DNA from: Knufia peltigerae
Lineage: Eukaryota > Ascomycota > Eurotiomycetes > Chaetothyriales > Trichomeriaceae
Length of the DNA: 64,000 bases
Reading direction: 5' to 3'
Assembly (NCBI GenBank): GCA_030247855.1
Contig: JAPDRN010000018.1
Span: forward strand, 310,001-374,000
The notes beneath the pieces were generated by a model that did no database searches, was not told where the DNA came from, and saw only the letters and a list, made by a program, of their open reading frames with translations. Positions 35,375 through 45,830 of the stretch are shown piece after piece (position 1 is the stretch's first letter; each line of letters starts with the position of its first letter). The position numbers were made by a program, and so were the translations under genes.

Positions 35375-37618
35375 TTACAACTTGAACGAGCCAGCGCTTG
35401 CGGTACCTGCGGCGCGACCACCAGCAACGTCTCGAGATGCCCGTTTGCCCTTTTTGCCGACAATGTCCTGGAGTTGACCCTTTTTGTCGACGACCTTGAC
35501 GTTGCCCTTGCGCAGGTCCGAGAGTAGCTCGGCCTGGTCTTGGGCCTTGGACTTCCTGCCACCGGCGCCCTGTGATGCGCCGCCGCCGTCGGCCGCGAGA
35601 TCCTTGGATGGTTGCGACGATGCTGCCTTCTTCATGCGTTCCTTTTCCCTCCTCCGTCTCCGGACCTTTTCTTCCCTTGTCATTTCGTCCTTGTTGACGC
35701 TGGCGCCGCCCTTGCGCGTGACGAGAACGCCCTCCTCACCGCCAGCGGCCGCAGCGCCCTTGTCCCGTCCGGGCCGGTACACCTCCTGGGGGGCGAGCAT
35801 GCTCTCCTCGGCGTTGACGCCGACGCCGACGGGCCTGGCGTCCTCCATGCTGATGGTCGGCTTGTCCTCGACCGTCGTGATCTCGGCCTCGACCCGCTTG
35901 GGTTTGAAGTGGAGGTTGCTGAGCAGGTCGAGCTGCGACGACACCTCCTTCCACAGTCGCGTGATCTCCTCGTGGGCGCGCTTGGTCGAGGCGGAGCGCT
36001 TGTCGACGTACCCCGGGTCCGTGGCGCGGAGGTGGTCCTGCTCGTAAATGTCCGCGAGGCCGGACTGGGGTTTGGTGTCGTCGATTTCGACCCGGCCGCG
36101 ACGGGTGTCGTTGGCGCCGCCGAGCGCGTCGGGGTGGCGGCGGACCACCTCGTCGAACTCACGAGCCAGGATGCGCCGTTTGATGAGCGCCTCGATCTCC
36201 TCCGACACTTCGGCCGTGATCACGGGGACGGGTTTGCCGGTGCGTTCGAATTCAAGGTCCTCTTCGATCAGCGAGTTCAGGGGCCGGTCGGCCGCGCGGG
36301 CCTCGCCGGATAGAGTCCAATCTCGTTTCGCGACGTTGGCGGCCTCTAGCCGTCGGATCTCGGATGCAATGGCCGCCCGCTGCCGTTCATGCGTAGACAT
36401 ATTCTTCTTGTTCGACGGTCTGAGGTCGTCGCTATCCGAGCCGTCGGTGTCGGAGAGTTCTTCATCGGATTCGAGTAGGTCCCGGCGTACGTCTGCCATG
36501 GCGCGTTGCATGTCAGACTCCAGTTCAGAAGCGTCCTGGGTTTGAGGCACTGTGGCAGGTTGGGTTTTCGGTAAGGCTCGCATCCGTTTGGTTCTTGATT
36601 GTTTCTTTGGAGGAGGCGCGAAGAAGTCGGCATAGCGGATGTCGTTGGTATTGGATATTGTAGGCATGCCGTTCTCCAAGTCGAGATTTTCGTCTTGGGA
36701 AATGCCTTCATCACCATCACTGTCGGCAGCGTTGAGGTCGGCGTTGCCAAATGTAGGACCTTCTTCTTCCTCATCGTCGTTGTCGTCTTGCGTCTCTGCA
36801 ATTTCTTCCTGACCGCTTTTTGGCTTATGGAATGGCATGGTCAAGGGGTCGACGTCCCAGTCTATCTCGTCTTCATCACTGGGGTTGTCATCTTCTCCTC
36901 GAACATCTTGTTGCTCCAGAAATTGTGTTTGTTTGTTGAAATCATCAATCGAGAAAAAGCCATCGTTCAGTCCATTTGGGTCTGGGACATACGTGGCAGC
37001 ATTGTCTTTGTCCACATGTGTGGCAAAATCCTCATCCTCTTCAAGGTCTTCGATGTCCTTGGGGTCCTCGATGTCTTCTTGATCGTCGTAGTCGTCATGA
37101 TATATACCATCCTCGAGCATATCCACATCACTATTATCGTCTGCCAATTCGTCCTCAAGCATGTCGCTTTCTTCATCCAGCACTTCCGACATCTCCTCAT
37201 CTTCAATTACTTCACCGTCAATGCCATCCTGTCGCGAGTCATGCTGCAACTGTTCCCTCTGGATAGAAATTTCTCTCTCAACTTCTGAACATGCAGCATC
37301 CAGCACACGCCTGGCTTGCTCCCATACTTGCTTCACCCCCAAACCACCGGTGTAAACCTGTCGCAGATGCAAGACCTCCTCTTCTCGTTCAATATCTCCA
37401 CGTTTCCTCTTCTTTCTATTTTCATCTCGCCTCGCCTTCTGTGTATCTGCAACGTTGGCGGCCAGAGGGTCGAGTAGACTTTTGACACAGGCTAGTGCCT
37501 CGAGGTGTAGAGCAGAGGAGGGTTGTAGAAATGCTTGGGTCGAGTCGGTGAGGCTCGTGAGCAGACTGCTGGTGCCCGCCATTGCACTGACTGGACCGTT
37601 TGCAGTGACGGCAGTCAT
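35375..37618 (-). CDS. mpp10: U3 small nucleolar RNP protein Mpp10
   Basis: Single-exon 747-residue protein. The N-terminal part resembles the Mpp10 helical region, followed by long acidic Asp/Glu stretches (about 150-330) characteristic of the family. Recognisable conserved pieces include DPNGLNDGFFSIDDFNKQ, then DIRYADFFAPPPKK, and a C-terminal block with LADIYEQDHLRAT and RLWKEVSSQLDLLSNLHFKP. Mpp10 is part of the U3 snoRNP/small-subunit processome in the nucleolus and is needed for early 18S rRNA processing with Imp3 and Imp4. Length and motif order match fungal orthologues. It is divergent from the Vtc5-like gene across a 1.5-kb spacer. Confidence 0.95.
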   Translation of the reverse strand: MTAVTANGPVSAMAGTSSLLTSLTDSTQAFLQPSSALHLEALACVKSLLDPLAANVADTQKARRDENRKKRKRGDIEREEEVLHLRQVYTGGLGVKQVWEQARRVLDAACSEVEREISIQREQLQHDSRQDGIDGEVIEDEEMSEVLDEESDMLEDELADDNSDVDMLEDGIYHDDYDDQEDIEDPKDIEDLEEDEDFATHVDKDNAATYVPDPNGLNDGFFSIDDFNKQTQFLEQQDVRGEDDNPSDEDEIDWDVDPLTMPFHKPKSGQEEIAETQDDNDDEEEEGPTFGNADLNAADSDGDEGISQDENLDLENGMPTISNTNDIRYADFFAPPPKKQSRTKRMRALPKTQPATVPQTQDASELESDMQRAMADVRRDLLESDEELSDTDGSDSDDLRPSNKKNMSTHERQRAAIASEIRRLEAANVAKRDWTLSGEARAADRPLNSLIEEDLEFERTGKPVPVITAEVSEEIEALIKRRILAREFDEVVRRHPDALGGANDTRRGRVEIDDTKPQSGLADIYEQDHLRATDPGYVDKRSASTKRAHEEITRLWKEVSSQLDLLSNLHFKPKRVEAEITTVEDKPTISMEDARPVGVGVNAEESMLAPQEVYRPGRDKGAAAAGGEEGVLVTRKGGASVNKDEMTREEKVRRRRREKERMKKAASSQPSKDLAADGGGASQGAGGRKSKAQDQAELLSDLRKGNVKVVDKKGQLQDIVGKKGKRASRDVAGGRAAGTASAGSFKL

Positions 37619-39107
37619 GTTGGCTGCAATGATGAGCGAGCCACTGAGTGAGTGAGTCGATGGAGTATGCCGGCGGTCAGTCTGCCACAGAATTTTTTTG
37701 GTAAAAGCCGATAACGACTACTGGATGTTTGGCTGCGTTTGAGTTGGAGAAAACCACTTTTTTTTTCTCGGCGAGTCTAAGTGGAAACACTGAGGCCACT
37801 ACCGAATAGAGAATCCGCACTTACGAGAGCCACCAGTGGGAAAGACCGCGACAACAATAGGCGAGAATACGGGCTGCTGGAAGAAACCGTCTTTTAGTCA
37901 AACCCTCGCCTCTATCATGAACATCTCCTACTCGACCAGATACAGGTGGCGTCTGTGCTTGAGTTTTTCGCTTCAACGAGGGAGCTCCAGCTGTCACTCT
38001 TTTCCACAACGAGCACCAGACTAGCGATGGAAAGGTGCAATTCCCCGGCGAAGATGGATCTCATTTTCAAAAGAATTGACACAACTATCAGAGTTCATCA
38101 CATGTGAAGAGCGCAACTATCGACTCGGCGACTTTGCGTGCATTGGCGAGGTGTTCTGGTCACGTCTTCTCGTCTGGGAGATTTGCTGACGGTTTGAGGT
38201 TGATGCATTAGAGCATGCTTACCACGCAATTTAATCTCATGTTTGGATGCATGATCGTTGATGAGGTGCATAACAATATGTGCAGCCACTTTTCCACCAT
38301 GTATCACTCTACAGGCTCCGTGCCAATAAAGTCAGCTGTTGACATTAAACAGAGGTTCCTATCTTTCCTTAACTAGGTAAGGTCTGGAGTAGCTTGCAGG
38401 ATTTTCTTGTCTGGTGCGGCCACAAGGGCCTGTTGAGCCTAGAAGCCTTAACTATACGAGTTTTCCTTAGGTGGGTTCAGGTGGGCTTGGGTAGTGTTAT
38501 TTAGGCTAGCATAGCCACCTACGGAGTACAACAGCAGAAGATCCAGCATAAAGTGGCCCCAGTTCGTCCGGCGCTGACGTCTTTCCTTCAACGCCCACCC
38601 CCGGTATTGCATAGTTTCGACTGCAACTGCAGCGACAAGACCAATCGACAAACTCGTGCTCGCAACACTTCTTAAATTGATCTATCCGTGCATTTTTTTC
38701 CCTGCAGAAATCTCTGCGTTGTATAGCCTATCACGACGCTGGGTGCCCTTCACCTGGAGAAGATCCTCCCAGCCCACTGACAAGGTTGTTCTCCAAACAA
38801 GCGTCTGCCGAGGACGACCTCCAAGGGACGGCTCTTCCACCTCAGTCTTGTCCGGCCGTATTATGTACCAACAACTTATCTCCCAACCTCATCTGCAGTA
38901 ACCCCGTACATACACTCGCTTGTTCACTATCTTTGTTGGGCACACATTAAGTCGGAGACCGGCCTACGCACAACCCATTCGAAGCGAGCCCGGATTGTTT
39001 GTTACATACCCCTCCATGTATACGGAATATATCCTCTCTAGTCAGCGTCACAGTTCCAACTTCCTTTATCCCAACTCGTACAGACTGGCCAACTATCCTC
39101 CCTGCCA
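37619..39107. other. Divergent promoter region (Mpp10 / Vtc5-like)
   Basis: About 1.5 kb. TAGGC-rich sequence around 38430-38520 ends in an exact TACGGAGTA at 38520-38528. The stretch before 39108 is pyrimidine-rich and looks like the leader of the Vtc5-like gene. No coding exon supported. Confidence 0.55.
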
Positions 39108-41639
39108 ATGAAGTTTGGCGACACCCTTTACCAGAGGTCTGTCCCGAAATGGACCGCCTACAATGTAAAGTACAACGAGCTCAAGCATCTTATCAAGACT
39201 CGAACTTCCGCGGGCATCGCGGTGCCGGTGGGCATACCTGCGCAGGGCAAGAGCAGGTGGGAAGACTTGGAAAATGAACTGTACACTTTGCTCGAGGGCG
39301 AATACGACAATGTCACTCTGTTCCTTCGGAGTAAGCAAGGTGAAATCGAGCGGCGCCTGGCATACGTCGAAAAACAGATCAAGTTGGCCCAGCGCGCCGT
39401 ACAAGGCAACGCGCTGAATAAGTCCATCATACAAGCCAGGAAATACCGACAATTGATGAAGGACATCGACGAAATAGGCGATGAGTTGCAGAACTTGTCA
39501 CGTTTTGCTGCCGTGCAGAAAACAGCTTTCCGCAAGATCCTCAAAAAGTACCGGAAATGGACTGGTTCGACGGCTCTACAAACTAGATTGGACGTGGAAT
39601 TGTTTTCCTCCAAGAAGTTACAGACGGACTTTTCGGATTACTTTCAGGAGTTGTCCGAGCAGAGGGCAATTCTAACGGAGGAACTTGCTGATCCCATGCT
39701 TACGGGTCGATCACCTTCGCCAGCAACAAACAAACAACAGAAACGAATCTCTGCTTCTATGAAGAGGTCATCGATAGTCAAGCTCAGCGAGGCAGCTCTT
39801 CAGGCTTCTTTGGCGTTTGATGCCGCCCTCGTCACCGTTCCATATGGCGAGGCGGCCGGGAGTGCCTTTTACTGGATTCACCAGGACAATCTTGACGAGG
39901 CTCGTGCTCTGCTTCTGCGACATATGCGAGATATCTCTGTCTCCTCAACACCATCCAGGAACACTTCATTGGAGTCTATTGCTTCCAGAAACAGACCAAA
40001 CCCGGCATCTAAATCCGATTCCCTTACTCACATGGCCATCTATGACAATGCCTATCGGTATGCCAGAGATCAAGGTACCTCCAGACCTTCGCGGATAGCA
40101 TTGAGTGGCCATTGGAGCTCAGCACCCGAGGCAATTGTTACTCTGGCCGGTCTCTCCCCGACCTCCTCTGACAGCACGGTTCTTACTGTCAGTCGCAACG
40201 AATTGGCCAGTGCCCTTCAGCGTGACCAGACACCCTCCAGCACCCCGGAAAATGTACACGTTATCCGCAAATACTTGCGAGAGCACAGAGACATCAAACC
40301 ACTGGCTCACTCTCAGTTTGTGCGTACTCGATACGTTGGCCTAACGAATACTGCCGATGTGGGAAATTGGGCTACGCTTGACTCCAATGTCACTGTTACT
40401 TCCGTGGACACGGCCCACATTGGAGACCCTCTTCCACAAACGCAGGCTGGAGATGTCTTTCCCTATTCGATACTTCACATCAGATGGGAGTTCGCACGCA
40501 CGCCAGAGGTAGCACGCGCTTTCAACGAGTCCCATTTGGTGGAACGAGTCGAGGGCTTTACACTGGAAGACATGGCCATTCACACTGTTCAGAAAGATCT
40601 AGCAGAGCCATCCTGGTATCCTCTCCTTAGCAAGGACATTCGAAAAGTACCAATTGTACCGCGAATGGGCAGACTAGGGACGACGAGCCGGTCGCGGCTC
40701 AATGTTACAGATGTGACCGGCAGTTCCTCTGGACCTTCCTCGAGCGATGGACCTCAAGGTAGTATCTTCTCTGCTGGTACCGCTGGAGCTACTTCGGCCA
40801 CCTCCGAAAGTGCGGGTCCTAGCGACGCAGGTCCTTCCAAAGTGTCTCCCAACCCCAACAAGCCTCGTAGGAAGAAAATGGCTCGAATCAAGTTGCCTGA
40901 ACGCAATCCTTCTCCTGTGAGATATTGGAACGAATTTGATGACGGGGATTCCGATGTCAATCAAGGGGAAAGCTATGTGATCTATGTGGATCCTGACGAG
41001 CCCACATTTCCTGGTGCCGAGAAAATGACCAAAATTTTTGGAGCCGTGTGCGACAGCTTCAGTCGGGGCACGAACAAGTTTGTATCGTGGTTTCCGCTCC
41101 ATTCGGATGCCAGCCAAGGTTCCAGAGAGGAGCGTTCTCCGTTGCTAAGCGGTGACAATGAAGACGTTGATACATCGAGTTCCGAGGTCGAAGAATATAT
41201 CGTGCCACATCCACCACGGCAGACAGACAAGCGTCGCCGGTCTCGTCGGTCGCGTACATCTGGGGTCTCGTACCGTCCTCACCAGGTACTCACACCTCGT
41301 CAGAAGGCACTGGAACAAACGCTGTTACTGTTCTACACGGGGCTCATCGCCGTGGCATACGTCCTCCTCATCATGTCGAGTATCCTTCTGGGCACGGGTC
41401 GTAGGAAAGCCTACGTCGAGGTTGATGCCGGGGTCGTGGCGGGCGTCGTCTCCGCAGAGACGTGCGCCGTTGCCGCCATCATCCTCATAATGATGAGGAA
41501 ACAGAGGCTTAGCGTGCTTCATTGGGGTCTGGTCGCTGTCCTGATCTCTGCCGTTGTCGTCATCGGCGTGGCCCTGCTGTCATTCATGTTTGCAGGCGGA
41601 GGGCCAGGGAGCGACAAGAAAGGCTCTGTCGGCCATTGA
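39108..41639 (+). CDS. SPX-domain vacuolar transporter chaperone subunit, Vtc5-like
   Basis: Single-exon 843-residue protein. An SPX domain occupies about 1-165, starting MKFGDTLYQRSVPKW and containing the basic KILKKYRKW helix that in other SPX domains binds inositol pyrophosphates. A central region (about 215-540) is weakly similar to the VTC polyphosphate-polymerase fold (FPYSILHIRWEF), but I cannot see the full set of catalytic basic residues of Vtc4. A Ser/Pro-rich linker follows. Three transmembrane segments close the protein (about 738-762, 773-796 and 803-830), resembling the DUF202/Vtc1 module. The layout matches yeast Vtc5 (YDR089W), which stimulates the vacuolar polyphosphate-making VTC complex. 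An accessory, non-catalytic role at the vacuole is inferred. Confidence 0.88.
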   Translation: MKFGDTLYQRSVPKWTAYNVKYNELKHLIKTRTSAGIAVPVGIPAQGKSRWEDLENELYTLLEGEYDNVTLFLRSKQGEIERRLAYVEKQIKLAQRAVQGNALNKSIIQARKYRQLMKDIDEIGDELQNLSRFAAVQKTAFRKILKKYRKWTGSTALQTRLDVELFSSKKLQTDFSDYFQELSEQRAILTEELADPMLTGRSPSPATNKQQKRISASMKRSSIVKLSEAALQASLAFDAALVTVPYGEAAGSAFYWIHQDNLDEARALLLRHMRDISVSSTPSRNTSLESIASRNRPNPASKSDSLTHMAIYDNAYRYARDQGTSRPSRIALSGHWSSAPEAIVTLAGLSPTSSDSTVLTVSRNELASALQRDQTPSSTPENVHVIRKYLREHRDIKPLAHSQFVRTRYVGLTNTADVGNWATLDSNVTVTSVDTAHIGDPLPQTQAGDVFPYSILHIRWEFARTPEVARAFNESHLVERVEGFTLEDMAIHTVQKDLAEPSWYPLLSKDIRKVPIVPRMGRLGTTSRSRLNVTDVTGSSSGPSSSDGPQGSIFSAGTAGATSATSESAGPSDAGPSKVSPNPNKPRRKKMARIKLPERNPSPVRYWNEFDDGDSDVNQGESYVIYVDPDEPTFPGAEKMTKIFGAVCDSFSRGTNKFVSWFPLHSDASQGSREERSPLLSGDNEDVDTSSSEVEEYIVPHPPRQTDKRRRSRRSRTSGVSYRPHQVLTPRQKALEQTLLLFYTGLIAVAYVLLIMSSILLGTGRRKAYVEVDAGVVAGVVSAETCAVAAIILIMMRKQRLSVLHWGLVAVLISAVVVIGVALLSFMFAGGGPGSDKKGSVGH

Positions 41640-42523
41640 CGACTATGAAGACTATGACGGCCATGAAGCACGATGACCAATTGACGTGGTGGCCACATTT
41701 TTGTACTCGGTTACTCGGTGCTACGCATCATCAGGTAGCCCGGCGTGGCGAGCGTTTGTGTGTGCGTGGTGGAACAACCCCATGTTTCTGATGTGTCAAT
41801 TGTGCAAGCACAAAAGCAAAATCTACGTGTCTTTTTATTTTTTTTAGTTTTTTTATCTTTTTTTGTTGCTTTTTTAATTTCCCCGCAAAGTCTTGCTGCT
41901 CCGCCGACGGCCCTCTTTTTGGGAGCCTCGTCGCTGTCGTTCTGTCATGTACAGTACCAGTCCTGTCGTTTTCGAGCGAGGGCGTTCAGGAATTCTTTCC
42001 TTGCTTTGGCGGGAATGGTGGAAAAGGTCGGAAGGTGGATGATTTGACCATGAGGGTCTGATATGGGTGTATCAAACATATACATAGATGACCCCCGCCT
42101 ACACATAAATGCCATTATTGTTGTAATGATGACGATGAATAGGAGGGGTGGTAGTCGAGAGAACACTGGTTTCTTAAGAAAAATCTATGCAATCTTGGAT
42201 CGTTTTCGTGCTATTGTAATGCCTCGTATTCTTACATATTATGCATAGTTCCAAGTGTGCTTTTCACAGAAACCCCAGTACATCTCTAAATCGAGGACAT
42301 CAAACACGAAACCAGAACCTCAACAACAACAACAAGCAACCTTATCCGGCTGGCCATGACCAACCCCAAACAATCCCACGAAACACTCAAACCCTTTGTC
42401 AACTTGTAATCAACATATCCGCACTTTCGGCGGAACAAACCACCTCCCCAGATCCATCCACACAGAGTCATTCTTGGAATGATTTCCAGCCATGCCTCTG
42501 AGGCTGTGATGGCGTACCATCTT
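41640..42523. other. Convergent 3'-3' intergenic region
   Basis: Lies between the Vtc5-like gene and the small membrane-protein genes. A T-rich stretch at 41831-41880 is probably 3' UTR. No gene seen. Confidence 0.6.
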
Positions 42524-43276
42524 CTACTGAGCTGCACGGAGTTGCGCCAGGGCACGGCTCGCCACTCGATCATCTGCGGTAATTTCGTTGCCGCTTGGCT
42601 CGGAGTTGTGCGGTTGTTGGCCATCTTCAATTACAGGCATGGACGAGGACATGGAGGTCTGGCGTACTGAATCAATACCGACGGGAGTATGATATGGATG
42701 GTCGTCCACCTCCGCCGGCACCTGGCTTGTGGACGTATATGGCGGAGGTGGTTCATGCCTATTGATGCTTGCCCGGTTAGTCTGCGGTCCTCTGGCGAAG
42801 TCGAAGTAGTTGACTCCAGGATGAATGTGATTGGTGATCCTCGCACGTCTTGTCCGCTTAGGACGAACTACTGTCAAGTACTCCTCGGTCTGATTTTGGA
42901 GCAATTTTGTATTTCTCGACCCCATCCGACCAAGTATCTCAAGGTCTCGAGGTTGTTCGATATCTTCCCGACGGCGCTGGCCTCGTCGGTGGTGTGTGCG
43001 GCGGCCACCATTGGTCCGGTCGACCTGGAGTCTGGGATGTCTGTGTGCTGGGGCATTTCCAAGCTCTTGAGCTTCGGTAATGGCAGGCCGAGTCCACCCA
43101 GATCCCCTGAGGAATGCGAGGGCTCGTGCTCTTATCTTGAAAACGGTTTCCAGTAGATAGATCAACAGGATCAAAAAGACGGTACAGATGAGCACGGCCA
43201 CGATCCAAGAAACAATCTCCAAAGCTGCGTTTCCATCTTGACCATATGGAGAGTTTTGTTCGGCCTCAGTGGACAT
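42524..43276 (-). CDS. Hypothetical single-pass membrane protein
   Basis: A 250-residue frame read from MSTEAEQNSP at 43276; the open frame runs a little further up but without another ATG. One strong transmembrane helix lies at about 20-46, followed by an Arg-rich juxtamembrane stretch (KIRARALAFLRG), a basic middle region with RRTHHRRGQRRRED, and a low-complexity tail with PPPPY near the centre of its second half. The short N-terminus, single helix and long basic cytoplasmic tail suggest a small surface or organelle membrane protein. I do not recognise the family. Its start overlaps the end of the next ORF by 11 bases. Confidence 0.55.
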   Translation of the reverse strand: MSTEAEQNSPYGQDGNAALEIVSWIVAVLICTVFLILLIYLLETVFKIRARALAFLRGSGWTRPAITEAQELGNAPAHRHPRLQVDRTNGGRRTHHRRGQRRREDIEQPRDLEILGRMGSRNTKLLQNQTEEYLTVVRPKRTRRARITNHIHPGVNYFDFARGPQTNRASINRHEPPPPYTSTSQVPAEVDDHPYHTPVGIDSVRQTSMSSSMPVIEDGQQPHNSEPSGNEITADDRVASRALAQLRAAQ

Positions 43277-43592
43277 GGTCAACTGGTGGACGGAGGAAGC
43301 CACGGTTGACGAGACTTGCAACGAGGAGTCTGAGGAAAGAACCTCGAGTTTCTGTTCTTATGGGGTTGTTGTTTTCCAGATCTGGTTGTGGCTTTCGGCG
43401 GCAGTACAGGAGGAGTCGTTCCAGAGCTCGGGGGTGTTGTTGTTCTACCGCGATAACGACGAGAATTATGAAAACAATCACTGGAACAACGACACCGACT
43501 GCAATGATGCCGCCGTAACTCAAGTTGTCTTCGTGATCAACGTTTTCAGTGGTATTTGAACGGCTGATGATCTCGACGAGATGTGCGGCCAT
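43266..43592 (-). CDS. Small single-pass membrane protein, possible paralogue of its neighbour
   Basis: A 108-residue frame from MAAHLVEIIS (ATG at 43592); the frame is open upstream to about 43790, so the start is uncertain. It has one N-glycosylation-like NTT, a transmembrane helix at about 27-49, and a short basic tail containing HPRALERLLLYCRRKP. The design (short N-terminus, one helix, RAL-containing basic segment) mirrors the adjacent downstream ORF, whose ATG lies inside this one's last codons. Overlap of two genes on the same strand is unusual in a fungus; one of the models may be wrong, or the two may be exons of a single gene. Confidence 0.4.
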   Translation of the reverse strand: MAAHLVEIISRSNTTENVDHEDNLSYGGIIAVGVVVPVIVFIILVVIAVEQQHPRALERLLLYCRRKPQPDLENNNPIRTETRGSFLRLLVASLVNRGFLRPPVDHVH

Positions 43593-44699
43593 GTATTGAG
43601 ATACAAAGAACGTGATAGAAGGGTAGTATAAGCAATAATAAGATGACGGTGCAACCAGAAACAGATGGTGTATGAGGCTTTGGGATAGTGAAGGGAGAAG
43701 AGTTTGTCCGAGAGCGAAGTCTGTGACTTGTAGACTGGTATATTGATTGCACTTGCCTTGTTCACAAGCGCATAGCCATAAAATCTGCACCGTACTTGCC
43801 AGATAACAACAGAGCCATCAATTGATAGGAAGTGTCTTCGTCATCTAGCCTTTTGATATTGAGGAAGGGCATGAGGGGTGCTGAAAGCCACCCATGTTGC
43901 TGAGGCTCTCACACCTCTAGCCTGAAGGCAAGGCCGGTGAGATTTTGCAACTTCCATTTGCTGCAGTAAAATGGCAGCTATACCACGTTTTCATCATAAA
44001 ATAAAGTGCCATATTGGTCTAGTCTGTGTTGTTTGGTAGGTACATAGTGCTTCGTGATGCTCCATGAGAACGAGGAAATTGATAATGAAGGTGATCAGAA
44101 TATTGGTCCTGATGTTCAGTGCAGTACATACGTAATCACCGCTCGACCTTCCGCTTTGGTGTAGAATCAACACGTCATCGCTTTTTGACCTCGTATTCGT
44201 ACTCGTAATGCTGCGATCCTCCTCTTACTCCGGATTGATCCTATCTCCTTCGCCATACACCTTAAGGCTTTCAACGCTCTTGCAGAAGTCAAAGGGTGTT
44301 TCGTACTCGTACGTGTCTGAGGTACTCTAGCGCTCGTGCTCAGATCCGAGGGTTCGAGACAACAACCCAGTATCAAGAGCAACAGAGCCGATCGACCGGA
44401 CTCGCAATCTGGACCATATTCGTCTACACAGCACGAAGAGACTATTGAACCCTTTGGAATCCCCTGTCTGTGGAAAACATCCGACGCGGCGCGACAATCC
44501 TACTCAGTCCTTGTATCATCCATTTTCTAGTTGGGGTTTTGTTCCCAGGTGATGTTTCTCTCGATATCATCCTTCGACACAATTATTCGTATACTTCGTC
44601 AAACGCTTCAAGTCTCATCTGATCACGCTGCTGTGTCCTCTTTCCTATATCAATCGACTTTGTTACCACCACACGCGACCGGGACCCGAACAATTTACC
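43593..44699. other. Divergent promoter region (membrane ORFs / Hv1 channel)
   Basis: About 1.1 kb. The last 150 bases before the Hv1 start are pyrimidine-rich. No coding exon, repeat or RNA gene recognised. Confidence 0.55.
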
Positions 44700-45511
44700 A
44701 TGGATGACTCCGAGACCCAAACATTCAGCAACAATGCCACCGACCGCACCCCCCTCCTCCCTTCTGACCGTCGTTACCTCGAGACTCTCCGCTCGTCAAA
44801 GGACTTTGTAGCCTGCCACATCATCAAGATCCACGGCGAAGACTCCTCCGTCTGGCGCCTGCGCTACAACCTTCAGCGCTTCTTCTCTTCCAAATGGGGA
44901 CACTATTTTGTCATCGCTCTCGTCACGCTCGACATCTCTTGTATCTTCGCGGATTTCCTCATCTCGCTTCACATGTGCGAGCATAAACGCGACAAGAACT
45001 TTCCTTACGACGACTGGGAACTCGCCGACCATGTCTTGGACTACGTCAGCCTTGTATTCTCGTGCCTCTTCATGGCGGAACTGTTGGGCTGTGTGTTTGC
45101 TTTTGGTCTCGGGTATGATGCCCCTAGTCCCTCCGTCCCTCCCTCCCTTTCTTGTACTAAGTTGACTCTCACTTACTATCCCTTTTCTCCCACGCGGGTT
45201 TGTGCTGACCCACGCTCGGGCATAGTTATTTCCACTCGAAATTCCATATATTTGATGCATGCGTTATCATCGCCGCCTTTATCATCGACGTCCTTCTCCG
45301 AGGCCCGATCGAGGAAGCGGGCTCACTTGTCGTCATCGGTCGACTGTGGCGCGTGTTCAAGATCATCGAAGAGTTTTCCTCCGGCGCGGAAGACGAGATT
45401 GAAGAGATGTACGAACGAATCGAACAGCTGGAGCAGAAGAATGATCAACTCACAAAGGAGAATCAAGAGTTGCGATTTCGGGGCGATCGTTCTACCTCTT
45501 CAGACCAATGA
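44700..45511 (+). CDS. Voltage-gated proton channel Hv1-like
   Basis: Two exons, 44700-45112 and 45226-45511, 232 residues; a 113-nt intron splits a Gly codon. The protein is a four-helix voltage-sensor domain without a pore module, followed by a coiled coil (about 186-222), the Hv1 layout. S1 holds D78 in VTLDISC, matching the selectivity-filter Asp (human D112). S3 reads YFHSKFHIFDACVII with D148 (human D174). S4 reads GRLWRVFKIIEE, matching the RxWRxxRxxN signature but with Lys at the third charge position (K183) and Glu in place of the Asn. H111 aligns with the human zinc ligand H140, but no His aligns with H193. It should conduct protons outward across a membrane on depolarisation; the coiled coil suggests a dimer. 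Confidence 0.9.
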
Positions 45512-45830
45512 ATCGGGATGATAGACGACGCGACTCGTACAAACTGACTGTCGAATGTCATGGTCGTGCGAGACAACCTGTTTGGGACATCCAGCACGGA
45601 TACCTATGTATGCTGGTTTTAATATTCGTATGACGGCCGAAGCACTATGTTTATGAGGCAAATGACAATAGTTATCATTAATGAGACGTGATTCATTCCA
45701 TTCTGAGGCTCGCTAATTGTGGCTCTTTCTGCTATAAAGACACAAAACTAAAAGAAAAATCCAGAGTATAACGAATGGACGCCATTTACAAGGGCTGCAC
45801 TCGACGGCGACAGCGTAACTTTCAATCCAG
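45512..45830. other. Short convergent 3'-3' spacer
   Basis: About 320 bases between the Hv1 gene and the conserved fungal protein gene. AT-rich, probably both 3' UTRs. Confidence 0.6.
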
